Origin: Climacium dendroides
Taxonomy: Eukaryota > Streptophyta > Bryopsida > Hypnales > Climaciaceae
DNA length: 64,000 nucleotides
Reading direction: 5' to 3'
Assembly: GCA_950106755.1 (NCBI GenBank)
Contig: OX467082.1
Span: 50,114,588 to 50,178,587, forward strand
The number at the start of each line of letters is the position of its first letter. Within the stretch, counting starts at the first letter, position 1. This document shows, one piece after another, positions 22,700 to 33,385 of the stretch. The position numbers and the translations under genes are program-made. The notes below the pieces were generated by a model. The model was not told where the DNA came from, did no database searches, and saw only the letters and a program-made list of their open reading frames with translations.

Positions 22700-24638
22700 T
22701 TAAGCTACTACCTCTGCTCGGGGTTTCACCACGACGGTAGAGTGAGTAGCAATGTGCAAACTGAACTGACCGCCCTTTTCCGCCGTGTCCACCCGCTTGG
22801 CGCCCGGCGGGGGCAGCAGTTCGCAGGTCTGCACGATTCGGCCCAGCACAATCGACAGCAGCGGCATGGCGATGATGATGCCCGGGCACGAGCGCCGCCC
22901 GGACCCGAACGGCAGGAAGCGGAAGTCGTTGCCGGACGCCTCGATGCTACCGTCCAGGAAGCGCTCCGGTCGGAACTGCTCCGGCTGCTCCCACAATTTG
23001 GGGTCGTTGCCGATCCACCACGCGTTCACCAGGATCTTGCTCTCGGCGGGAATATCGTACCCTGCCAGCTTGGCCTGGTTCAGGTTCATGTGCGGCACCA
23101 GCAGCGGGATTGCCATGTGCAGACGCATCACCTCCTTCACGAACGCCGACAGGAAGGGCAGCTTATTGTTGTACGTGTCCGGCTCCGTGATCAGCGTCCC
23201 GGCGCCCAGCACCTGGTCCAGCTCGTCGCGCAGCCGCGCCTGCATTTCCGGGTGGTTCACCAGCTCCGCCACGCCCCACTCGATGGACCAGAGCGTGGTT
23301 TCGATGGCGGCCACGTTGATGTTCTCGATGATGTACAGCACGTTGTCTTCGTTGATCTCGCCCTTCTTCTGTGCGTCCAGGATGTGGTCGATGGCGCACT
23401 TCTCCCCGTCGGCCGTGGCGGCGCCGCGCGTGCTCAGCAGCTTCTTGCGCTCGTCCAGGAAGTGCTCCTTGAACAGAGCCAGGCGGCGGTCCTTGATCTG
23501 CTGGCACACCTTGAGGTAGCCGCGCAGGAAGGGGCGCAGCACGGGGATGAAGTCGCCGTAGTTGTACTCGAAACTCTGCGCCAGGCGCGAGCGCTCGCCG
23601 TTGAGCGCCTTGAGTTTCAGGTACAGCGGGTCCTCCTCGCTCTCGAAGCGCGAGTCGAACATCAGGCGGTACATGATGTTGTACATCATCAGCTGCAGGC
23701 GCCGGCGGATCACCACGCCCGTGGTTGCCGCGTTGGGCTGGGCCTGAATGTCTTGAATGGCGCGGAGCGCCTCGTCCTCCCACGCGCCGCGCGACTGCTG
23801 CACCACCTTGTTGGTGAAGAAGGGCACCGTCATGATCCGCCGCATGCGTCGCCAGTGCTCGCCGTACACCGTGAACACCATGTCCTGGCCCTTGCCCGTG
23901 AAGATGTCGAACACCACATTCCGAGTGCGCGACCCGAACTCCACGCCCTGCGTGTGCAGCACCTCCTTGGCCACTTCGGGCGACGACACCACCACCAGGT
24001 TGCGCTGCCCCATCTTCAGCAGGAACACGTCTCCGTACTTCTGCGACATCTCGGCCAGGTTCCGGTGGTTCAAATCATCGCCCACCTGCAGCAATTGCAA
24101 GCCACCCAATCCATTGATGTCAGCACACACCCCAGCTCCGATCCTTGGTACGCTATGAATGAATGACGTACGGTAATCTCAACAGTCGATGGAGAGCATG
24201 GTCAATGAGGCGAGGTTCAAATTTTCAGAAAATTGATTCCAGGCGCTATCGATATTTCAGTGGCGGACTGAGGGTATGTCATCAGGGGCAATTAGAAATA
24301 CTCGTTTACGTCACAGGGGAGTGTAATGCAACAATCCGGTTAGTAGCTTAACATTCAAGAGCGAAGTGGCAAAAATCAATTGAGTGAGGGGCAGTGCGTG
24401 GACTGACCTGCAACCAGTTGCCGACGACGGGCAGGGCGATGGGGCCGGGGGGCAACTTCAGCTTGGGAGCCCGCAGCTTTACCACGATCAATGCCACCAC
24501 CACCGCCACAAACAGGCCCTGCACCACGCTTTCCAAGTTCATCACAGGCGCCAAGAAACCACTCGCGCTCTCCGCGGCCATCGCCGTCGTCGCTCCCGCC
24601 GCTGCCAGCAACCCCGCCATGGCCAGCTTCCGCCCCAT
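22700..24638 (-). CDS. C4H: Cinnamate 4-hydroxylase, cytochrome P450 CYP73 family
   Basis: C4H hydroxylates trans-cinnamate to p-coumarate on the ER face, using NADPH-P450 reductase; it is the second step of the phenylpropanoid pathway. Exon 1 is 24408-24638 (77 codons) and exon 2 22700-24085, both in phase 0, with a 322-bp intron (donor CAG/GTCAGT, acceptor CTGCAG). The protein is 538 residues. It has an N-terminal hydrophobic anchor ([13 protein letters not shown]), the proline hinge [15 protein letters not shown], the I-helix [13 protein letters not shown], the ExxR motif in KEVMRLH, FRPERF, and the heme loop [10 protein letters not shown] (470-479, Cys477 as iron ligand). Most C4Hs are near 505 residues; here the Ala-rich N-terminus is about 30 longer, with Met7 and other Mets as possible later starts. 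The intron falls just after the proline hinge (NWLQ/VGDD). Coding GC is far above that of the surrounding DNA. The family call is secure. Confidence 0.96.
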
Positions 24639-24970
24639 GGCCACACCTCGTCGCAATTTCTTCCCCGCACAAAGCCTCCCCCCAAGTCCCGTCACCCCCG
24701 TGGAAATTGAACCTCCTCGACACTCCGAGACCTAGCCTCTCTCCAGTCGAGAATGCTCTCTTCCACCTCGATCGCTCGCCACTGTGTCCAGAAGTGCAGA
24801 AGGAGGCGATTGAATTGCGAGGAGAGCGTGAAGGGTTGAAGGTGATGAATGCAGCGGGGGCAGGGAGGAATGGTGAGGGGTTTGACCAGAAAGCAGGCAG
24901 AGAGGTGTTCAACTCTTGTCAGCGCCAGTGTTTCGTTGAGTGTTCATGAAAAGCAGTTGTCACTTGCTTA

Positions 24971-24978
24971 CTTATAAG
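24971..24978 (-). promoter_or_regulatory. Possible TATA box of the C4H gene
   Basis: On the minus strand the sequence ACCAACTTATAAGTAAG lies about 335 bp upstream of the C4H ATG. CTTATAAG is a TATA-like core, and the ACCAAC just before it resembles the AC elements known from phenylpropanoid promoters, with one mismatch to ACCAACC. The core is palindromic, so its strand is assigned only by the gene. Transcription start is not known. Confidence 0.3.
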
Positions 24979-27317
24979 TTGGTGGCACCTGCTTTTGGTG
25001 CCACTGATGGAATACTGGTCAACTGGGAATCGTCAAGCAGGGAGGAAAGCGTTGAAAGGCGGAAACAGGGGTTGAATGTCGTTGGCTGGGGGGGGCCGCG
25101 TTGGCCATACACGCCTGGGCTGACCAGCTGAGTTCGCACCTTTCCTGCAAGTCTCTACGTTTCCTTTGTTCTGGAGCAGTCACTCACAATTCCTTTGGTG
25201 ACATTCCTTCACCAAGCACTAACTGAATTGTTCTGATGCAAAAATTTGCAATCGCAATGAACTATGCTTGAATGAACTATGCTTGGTGCATGCTCCAGGA
25301 ATGAAATTGGCTTGGTCATTGGCATACTTACTATGAAGTATATATTGTCAAATTTTGAAAATACTTTAGTCTAGCTACTAGCTCAATTCTAAGGCTATTC
25401 AATTTTTTGGCAGAAATATATGATAAATTTGCCCAAATTTTGTTACATATTGTCATGATTTCTAGTAAAGGGACCTAAATAACTAGTAAAGCTACCTAAA
25501 TAACAAAAGTATTATACAAAATTTTCCAAAATTGATAAACTCAATCAATTTATTGGAATCTTATAGTAAATAAAATAAAATATATAGTAAAAATGGTTCA
25601 TGTAGAAGAGTTTTCAACGACATTCAACCCTAGTAGCTATTTTGAATACCCAAGTGGATGGTAAGTGTAGACCAAATGGAAAATTTTATACTAAGTACTT
25701 AAATGATCCAACCAATTAAGAAACAACATATATAACTTGTCTTTGACATGAGTGATCATGTCAATTATAGGTACATTTTAATAATGTCAATTATAGGTGA
25801 ATCTTTATGGTGCACAAGGACAATAAATGAATTCACTTACCATTTTGTCATTTTATTTTATTTTTGTAGATAACATGTAGTAAATAAGTCCAAGATGAAG
25901 AGGTTCAATTATATTATTATTAATTGCATTGATCCTATTGGGTTAAATAACTTACAATAAAAAAAAAGTTTAGGAGAACCTTTAGCACTCACTACAATCA
26001 TATTGACAAATATCTATTTAGAAAAACTCAAATAACTTTGTCATTGATGTCTACACCAAGTCCATTTCTAGCAATATTGCCCCCTAAAAAATTGGTGATA
26101 AAGTAAATGTTTGATCTTTGGTATATTGATGCAACTATGAATATGCATGAAGTGGCATATATGCAACCAAATATTTACTTTCTTTCAAAAATAGAAATAT
26201 TATCTCTAACAAGATTTAGAAGTATATTAATAGTATTTTGGGTATAATGTGTACCGCTTTTGAATGATATACAAGTTGTACTATTGATAATTTTGGTATA
26301 AAGTGAAGAAGTATGAGCAATTATTAATAAGTTTTGGTATAAATATTAAACCATAATATAAATTATGGATTTAAATCCCATCCTTCACTATCTTGCACTT
26401 ACATTCAAATTTACACACTGACTCATACTTCACTTCTCCATCACATACCTAACATAATTTCAAACTTTTTTAACTCACCACACAAATGCAATCCCATTTT
26501 TGGTTCTCTTGGATCTAATTGGCTTATAAAAATGGCCTTATCACCTACAAAATAAATTTTCTAGCATTACATTGGGCTAAGTGGTAGCATATACAAATCC
26601 AACAACATCACTATACTAATACTTTTTTATACTAATTGGTATGAGAAACCTTCATCCAACCACCACTTGATTTTCAAGACATTAAATAATGTGCTAAAAC
26701 AATTTCAACCTTGATTCTATCACATATCATAAACCTTTGCATTCCTATAGCATAAAACAATTTTTTTTAAAAGAGCCATTAGCACTACACATCTATTATA
26801 TTTAGTACACAATCCAAAGACCTATTGCATACAAGAATGCTAAGTGTTAGCGTTGTTATGAAGTTTGTTGCCTATCCGGAAAAGCATGGGGCTCTTGGTT
26901 GTGGTAAATGTTTGTGAAAAGTAAAGAAATGCTAATGACCAAAAAAACCTTAATTCTAACACATAACCCACCTACAAATGCAATAAGAAACTTGTATCCA
27001 ATAGAAAAGATATCACTACTATTGCTTTAGCAAATTTCCTTCATTGAAAGTCAACTTTCAAACTTATAAGATCCAATAGCACTCAAAGCCCTCTCAAGTT
27101 TGCCTACTACACTTTTTTAAGCTCAAAATTATAATCCTCACGTAAATACAAAAAGTAAAATCTACAACACTCAACAAAAAGTATAATTCAAAAGTTGATT
27201 CCAAAGAAAGTGATGGTATAAAATAAGTTAAGACAAGGTATGGTACTAAGGTCCACAATGAAGGGAGTGAAGTTAGCCTTTAAGTAAGCAAAAGAAGGTC
27301 ACAAGATTGCAAACAAT
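24979..27317. other. C4H upstream DNA grading into AT-rich intergenic DNA
   Basis: The first about 200 bp keep a balanced composition and may be promoter. From 25200 on the sequence is AT-rich with no supported gene. A tandem echo AATGAACTATGCTTG occurs twice at 25256-25284. Confidence 0.4.
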
Positions 27318-27593
27318 ATGGAACAAATGCCCCACCAAACCCCTAGACATCTTGATGAGACTAACCATTCAATGTCTAATCCCCCAATAAGCTTAACTAC
27401 TTCTCAACTTGGAACCATATTAGATAAAGTGAGATGCCTAGCTTCAATTAATAGACACCCACATCACGATAACATTGGAAAAGACTTTACAAAAGAGTTG
27501 ATACTTCCAAAGGATGTAAAAGTTAAACCTCTTGGATTTAGGATTGAGGTGAAGAGTGCCATGCAGAGCCTTGATGAGGCATTAGGGATTTAG
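27318..27593 (+). CDS. Hypothetical ORF, first of a series of fossil ORFs
   Basis: An ATG-initiated frame of 91 codons (MEQMPHQTPRHLDETNHSMS at the start, VKSAMQSLDEALGI at the end). Composition is polar and balanced, unlike chance frames in this AT-rich DNA. I recognise no family. It is followed on the same strand by a larger coiled-coil frame (27868-28508) and further decayed frames to 33.4 kb, so it may be part of a multi-ORF mobile element or a broken gene. Confidence 0.3.
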   Translation: MEQMPHQTPRHLDETNHSMSNPPISLTTSQLGTILDKVRCLASINRHPHHDNIGKDFTKELILPKDVKVKPLGFRIEVKSAMQSLDEALGI

Positions 27594-27867
27594 GGGCAAA
27601 TTAAAGCCTCTAGAAAGTTGCCTACCTTCGAGGGAACATGACTATCTAGAAATGAATGAATGATCCCAATGATTGATCTTATGATTTATTTTGAATGTTG
27701 TCCACCCTGCCATCATTGTCCCACCCACTCAACAGACAAGTGGAACTTCCCACTCCAAACTCCCTACCCTACACCATTCTTTTGCACCGTTTCCATTACT
27801 TTGTTTGCACCATTCCCATTTTCATTGGTGTTGCAAGCTTTAGTGTGTTTTTTAGCATTTTTTTAGC

Positions 27868-28508
27868 ATGACATCAAATAGCTATAAAATTTTTACAACA
27901 ATTGCACAAAAATATGTACCACTAATTTCACAAAGTTGTCAACTGGAGGCACAAGTCCTGAAGTCCAAATCCCTAGCAAGACGAGAAGTAAGAAGGACGA
28001 TTATATACCTTTGGATTGATGACTCTATTTACCCTTGCAATCTAGTAGATGGAAAGTGTCCTCCATTTCAATCTGTAAGTGAGTTTTTAGAATTTGTAGA
28101 TAATGGAAAAAGTAGATTACTTTCATATACTCAAATTTTGCACTCCACAAACTCATTAGTCCAATTTAGATTAAGTGAGGCTCAGAGAGAAATACATGAG
28201 TTAAGAAAGCCAATGATTGAAATGAAATCTTTATCCAAATCTACTCAAGAGAGAGACTACTGGTATTCAAGTCTAGAGGCAACAGAAAGACGAAATTTAC
28301 AAGTTGAATATGAAGCCTTACTTTTATTGAGTGAATCTCTGAAAATCAAAATTGATGGAATGAAGACATCATATGAAAGTTGCTTAACTGGTTTGATTGA
28401 GAATTTTGCAAAAGAGTCTAATGAGTAGTTACAATTCCAAATCGATTTTTATATAGAGATAGAAACATTGAAAGAGGAATTTGATAGAAAATTGCAATCA
28501 TACTACTA
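27868..28508 (+). pseudogene. Broken ORF for a coiled-coil protein, unrecognised
   Basis: An ATG opens 186 codons to a TAG at 28426-28428. The same frame then continues for 26 codons (LQFQIDFYIEIETLKEEFD) before the next stop, so the TAG is probably an acquired nonsense change. The N-terminal part has Trp and Cys residues (IIYLWIDDSIYPCNL); residues 90-185 are rich in Glu, Leu, Lys and Arg in a coiled-coil-like pattern. No catalytic motif is seen. Neighbours are fossil frames on the same strand, and a MITE lies 240 bp downstream. I infer a gene from an old mobile element, but it could be a host pseudogene. Confidence 0.4.
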
Positions 28509-28749
28509 AAATCATAAGTCCCTCTGTAATATCACAAATGCTACCATTAATATTAGGGGCTTGTGCTTGCTATGCTACGCATTCATTACATCACATATTA
28601 GTAAAAAATTTGATGTATTTGAATAGAATGCATGATAATGATTTCAATAAGTCTTTAAAATAATTATTTAAATTATTTTATAAAAATATTTCCAATCATG
28701 CATACATAGAAATCATATTTTCACACAATGTGATATTACTGAAATAGAG

Positions 28750-29020
28750 TACATCACAAAGTTTAGCCCCTATAGTTTGACAACAATTATCGTGTGATTA
28801 TCGTTGTTTCATGGGTTCGCATGTTAATTGCATTGTTATCACATCATTACGGTGCATTGCTTCGCATCATTACGATGCAGTTACAAGTAATGCATTGTAA
28901 CGATGCGAAGCAATGCACTGCAATGATGTGATAGCAATGTGATTAACGTGCAAACTCATGAAACAGCAATAACCGCACGATAACTGTTGCCAAACCATAG
29001 GGTTTAAACTTTGTGATGTA
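28750..29020. mobile_element. 271-bp palindromic MITE with TA ends
   Basis: Almost the whole element is one hairpin. The left arm starts TACATCACAAAGTTTAGCCC and the right arm, reversed, starts TACATCACAAAGTTTAAACC; pairing continues with few mismatches for about 130 bp to the centre (GCATTGCTTCGCATC). The terminal TA on both sides is consistent with the TA target duplication of Tc1/mariner-type elements. A diverged single arm occurs at 44420-44545. No coding capacity. Confidence 0.85.
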
Positions 29021-31423
29021 GCAATTCACAATCACCTTTGTAATATCACTTTTTACCAAGGATGATATTATAGAAATAATATAGTCATTGCAATTGAGGT
29101 GATATTAAAGAGGATCAATATGGTGATATTATAAAGGTAGCAATTCCATTTTCTATAATTTTGTACTTTTGTAAACTTTGAGCTTCTGATTTCAATTTTC
29201 TATTGCTACTACCAAATGATTTGAGAAATTTATTACATTGAATCAATTTTGGATTTCACAACAATTAAATTGTTCATGAAGCTTTTGAGATTTATAAGTT
29301 TTTTCTTTAAATTCTTCTATTTGGGTTGCCATTTTTTGTAACAATGGAGTCAAATTTCTAATGCATTCTAATGTATGTGTATCTTTTAGCATATATATAT
29401 ATATCATTCATCATTCATTAAATTTCTATTGTTTAATTTAATATATATTTATTTATAAAAAAATTTATATGAAAATTTTAATAATTTTTATTTGAAGATT
29501 TATTGAAATTCTTGCTCTGCATTCTATCTAACACATAAAAATTCTAATGAAATTCTAATGGTGAATGCATAGCAAAGCAAGCAGTTATTCTACTAAGATC
29601 TTAAACGAGTGAAGGCAACTTTGAGATGACGAGACCTGCAATTATCTGAACTTGTAAAAACACCATACGGTTATAGAAGCATTGTCAGAGAAAGGAGAGA
29701 TCTGCATACCTTGGCTCCAATTGGAGGCCAAACTAAATGTATACTACGCTTGGCTAGGAGCATTTTGATACCAGCCACATCCAAAAGAATTCAAGAAAAA
29801 AAATGTTGCAACAGAAAATAGATAGCATCTTTGTGGAAATGTAGAAATACAATCCAACATTGCCAAAGTTCTGACTTCATTGCTATCAACGCAATTGTCA
29901 ACTATGCATGAATTTGCGAAGTTGTCAAAAGTGGATATACAATTTGCAAACTATTATATAAACAAGATTGGTTCAAATATAGAACTATAGGACATTGTTG
30001 AAACTTGTGATTGTATTGGCATTACAGACAACAAATACAAATCTATCTAAAAGAAATTCAAGGGGGCCATCAAGTTTGCTAAAAAAAGACTTTGCATTAG
30101 CTGCTTGCCAAATCCTCACAAGGTCTCTTTGGTTTGGCAACAATTGAATTTGAAGCTATCAGAATACATGGCTTTTTATTACTTGATCATGGATTTGTTT
30201 GAGATACCATCTCCAAATGAACATGCCAAAAAATGGAGTCAATTAGAGTGGTTTTGAATGAACATAATAGTTTCTTTGTGGACATTGAGCAAGTCCAGAG
30301 AACAATGGTGGAGTTGTATAGCATCACAAATGAAGGTAATATTCACTAACTTTTTCTTTTTTTACATTTCATCTTCTTTCATCCTGCATAAAAAGTGAGA
30401 TTCCCAAGCTTCATTAGTGACACACCTTAGTAGACAAAAATTCAATAAGCATGGTCCTTTATTTATTACACCTTTACCTAGAGCCATGGATGTTGCAACA
30501 CCTACTTTGCCATTAACCTATCCTCTAGCATAGTCACCAGGAGTCTTTGCATCAAGTCCTTGCATTGTTGAACAGAAAGAACCCCAAGACTATAATTGAG
30601 CCTAAGATAGATTCTGACCTTATAGGAGGTGATTTGATTTATCTATATTTTGAATAAATACCTTGTTATATATCTAGATTGAGTGTTATATATATGCACT
30701 TATGTAGCATGTATACATTGATATTGTATATCGTGATTCAGGTGCATTATTATAATGTGACTTGATCAATTGACGTCACAATGAAGTTGTATTGTTATTG
30801 TCAATTTATCATGCCTAGAATCCTTGGATCATTACTAGAATTTGCTTCTTACTCTACAAAGGTAACACTCTTTGAGTTTAAATCACTAAGTGCACTAACA
30901 ATACTAGATGATAGTGGAAACTTACAACCTTGAGGTGGAAACTACAACAATCCTAGCATTGATTATCCCTAGGGCTTTGTAATATCATTGTAATTGTTAA
31001 AATTAATAGAAAAAATTGATATCAAATTATGATGAGAGATGCCAATAGTGCGCTACCATTGCTTGAAATCACCTCATTAGAATGAGATTTTTGTTCTAGC
31101 AACATTGGTTCAATTTGAGATACAAGTCACATCCTATTGCTTGCTTACTTCCTTCAGTTCTTGTCAAAAGGCATTTTGGCTTCCAACTAGAGAATCTTTA
31201 AGACGCCAAACTGAAGGCTTTCTGTACACAAAATATATTTATAATCACAACATTAGCCAAATGAATTGTAATAGCACAAAAATAAATTAGAGGTCCATTG
31301 TGGCAATTAGTGTTGAACAGAAGGTCCTTTTAAAATTTTTACAAATTATCAACTCAGTCAGTGTAGAACTTGTGAGGCTCATGGATATCTACATTACTAG
31401 ATCATTACTGGATCATTATATTA
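29021..31423. other. AT-rich DNA with decayed protein-like stretches
   Basis: No intact gene is seen. Between about 29580 and 30340 conceptual translation of the plus strand gives protein-like runs separated by stops (for example NIAKVLTSLLSTQLSTMHEF and KRLCISCLPNPHKVSLVWQQ). This fits remains of the element whose other pieces lie at 27.3-28.5 and 31.4-33.4 kb. A short (AT)n run lies at 29391-29403. Confidence 0.35.
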
Positions 31424-31740
31424 TTGAATATTTATTGGATAGTTAGCAAAAATCAAAATCAAAATGTTGCAATGGCATGTGTTCGGTTCTTCTTGTTTTT
31501 GAAGTCCATCAACTATATCTATACATGTATTTTGAATATTGTGATTACTAATTTGGTACCTATATCTTTAAACAGAGTTACAAAGAGCCCTTTCATCTTT
31601 GTCATAAAACTTGATGAAGTTGAGGTAGTTCATACACAAAAGATGGAACAAGTGAATATTACCCTTATGAACAGAGCCTTAAATATGTCACTTGATCCAA
31701 ACAAAGCCAAATACTTCTCTATACAATCAGAGCAAGAGAT

Positions 31741-32616
31741 TTGGCCCATTGTGTTCATTTCAAATACCCAAAGAATCTCATGAGATCTTGTAGTGGGTCT
31801 TTTCAAAGACAAAAATTCCAAGAAGCCCAAGGCAATGGTCAATTATTAGAAGTGCCAAGAATTGGTTCATTTTCTATCAAATGTCACCTTGTAGTAAACA
31901 TGAAGACAATCAAGTGCATGTTTGGCTTGAAGATGGGGGCAAATAATTTCCATAGTTGCATTTATCGCAACCAAGAATGAGTGAAAACAATAGTGGCTCC
32001 AGAATCCAAACCAATGAATAGTGGAAAATGCAAGTGGTCAAATGGATTATTTACAATGAATGTGTCAACAAAGCCACTACTTGGAGCAAAATCTCTTGGA
32101 TGGTGGAAATCTATTTTAGTAATTCCAATGGACCAAATCCATGTGTGTACTCTTCACGTACTAAACAAGATCATTGAAAAAATCATACATCTCCACTTTA
32201 TGCACATTTGGACCATGAAGGATTTACCTTTACAAAAGCAAGCTATTGCTAAAATACATGTCGTTTCATTAACTAGAACCTATAGGGATAATGTGATCAT
32301 TAATAAGGATAAAGATTTCTCTGGGAAGAATAATTCTATTTCCAACAAGCCTTCTATCTTAGGTCCTCATGCCTTGAAATTATTTACTCTGAATCCAACA
32401 ATGACTTATCTTAATCAAAAGCTATATGTGGACGTGGTAAATGCAGAGAAAAATATGTTAAGACTAGGTAAAGCAAAAAAAGAAAGGTTAGAGCAATGGA
32501 TTGCCCTTGATGAGTTACGACCCTATTTCACTAGACTATGTTTGATAGAGATGCAATTATCATTAGATTTCAAGGAAAAAGTGGAAAATGGGGACATGTT
32601 TATATCAAATGCTTAG
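31741..32616 (+). pseudogene. Fossil ORF of an unclassified mobile-element-like protein
   Basis: One frame runs from 31741 to 32616 with a single TGA at 31978-31980, about 290 codons in all. It contains a block CMFGLKMGANNFHSCIYRNQE-like, where the CIYR looks like a damaged CxxC knuckle, then LGWWKSILVIPMDQIHVCTL, NKIIEKIIHLHFMHIWTMKD and later KKERLEQWIALDELRPYF. Further pieces may continue the protein at 32647-32832 and near 33040-33385 (SCQGLENSHHVAK, then TQHGGG). From memory, such blocks resemble large transposon-encoded proteins of unclear class in several eukaryotes. This is recognition by pattern only. The many stops and frame changes show it is dead. Confidence 0.4.
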
Positions 32617-32646
32617 AAGAGCATCACGTTACATATTGTATGGTAA

Positions 32647-33385
32647 GTGGCAATCAATTTTGTTGATAGGATCAAGTACATACCATTGCTCTACTTGCAG
32701 ATTGACCCTATTGAAGGAGAAAAAGTATGTGTTGCATATACAATAGGACCAAAATTCTCCATTAGCTTTAGCAAAAGTTCAAACGCAATCATTAGAAACC
32801 TACATACAAATATTTCAATGAGAACATTTTGAATAAAGGTATTTTATTTTAATACATAAATGTATTAAGATCAGTCCAATAGTATTTTCTTCCTCTCTTG
32901 TAAGAATTAAATCCTCAAATGTTGAATTATTATCAAATATCAAACACTAAAAGTCATTGATTATTGTTTCATGATAACAATACGTTATGGTTAAATATGC
33001 GCTATACTTCATTGGCAAATATGGTAGCCTAGTGGTTTGATCATGCCAAGGGCTTGAAAATTCTCATCATGTGGCTAAAACAACTTTCCAAAGACACACT
33101 CAACATGGAGGAGGTAAGACACATAAAAGCCCATTGTTGCAAACCTACCAATATTGGTATAAGATAATTGCATACAGATTTTGAAATAAAATTGTAGTTA
33201 TTATTTATGAATATGATACACTTGGAGGTGAATCTACTATAGCAAGTAGACGTGAAGCACTAGTGAATTCATGTGTAGCAGCTCATAGTACTCCTTGGAG
33301 AGTTAAATGTCAACATATTGGAAGTTGTTGGATTCCAAAAAGAGCCCGCATAGTATATCTCAATGCCAATAAAATGATGAACAAC
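32647..33385 (+). pseudogene. Further fragments of the same fossil protein
   Basis: Short frames continue after 32616. Examples are 32647-32832 and, in other frames, conceptual runs SCQGLENSHHVAKTTFQRH, TQHGGGK near 33039-33115 and EYDTLGGESTIASRREALVN near 33210-33270. The (Q/x)QGLE(N/K)SH and HGGG words look like the C-terminal part of element-encoded proteins. The order agrees with 31741-32616 being upstream. Limits are approximate. Confidence 0.3.

Noticed and set aside
23163..23783. Minus-strand frame of 206 codons overlapping C4H
   Set aside because: It is an out-of-frame reading of the C4H exon, rich in Arg, Gly and Pro. The P450 motifs are all in the other frame.
22631..24166. Plus-strand open frame of 511 codons
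   Set aside because: It is the antisense of C4H exon 2, kept open by the high GC content and codon bias of that exon. Its composition (many His, Arg, Gln, Leu runs) is typical of such shadows.
24376..24949. Several GC-rich frames on both strands around C4H exon 1
   Set aside because: They overlap the real first exon or its 5' UTR and contain only low-complexity Pro/Ser/Arg runs.
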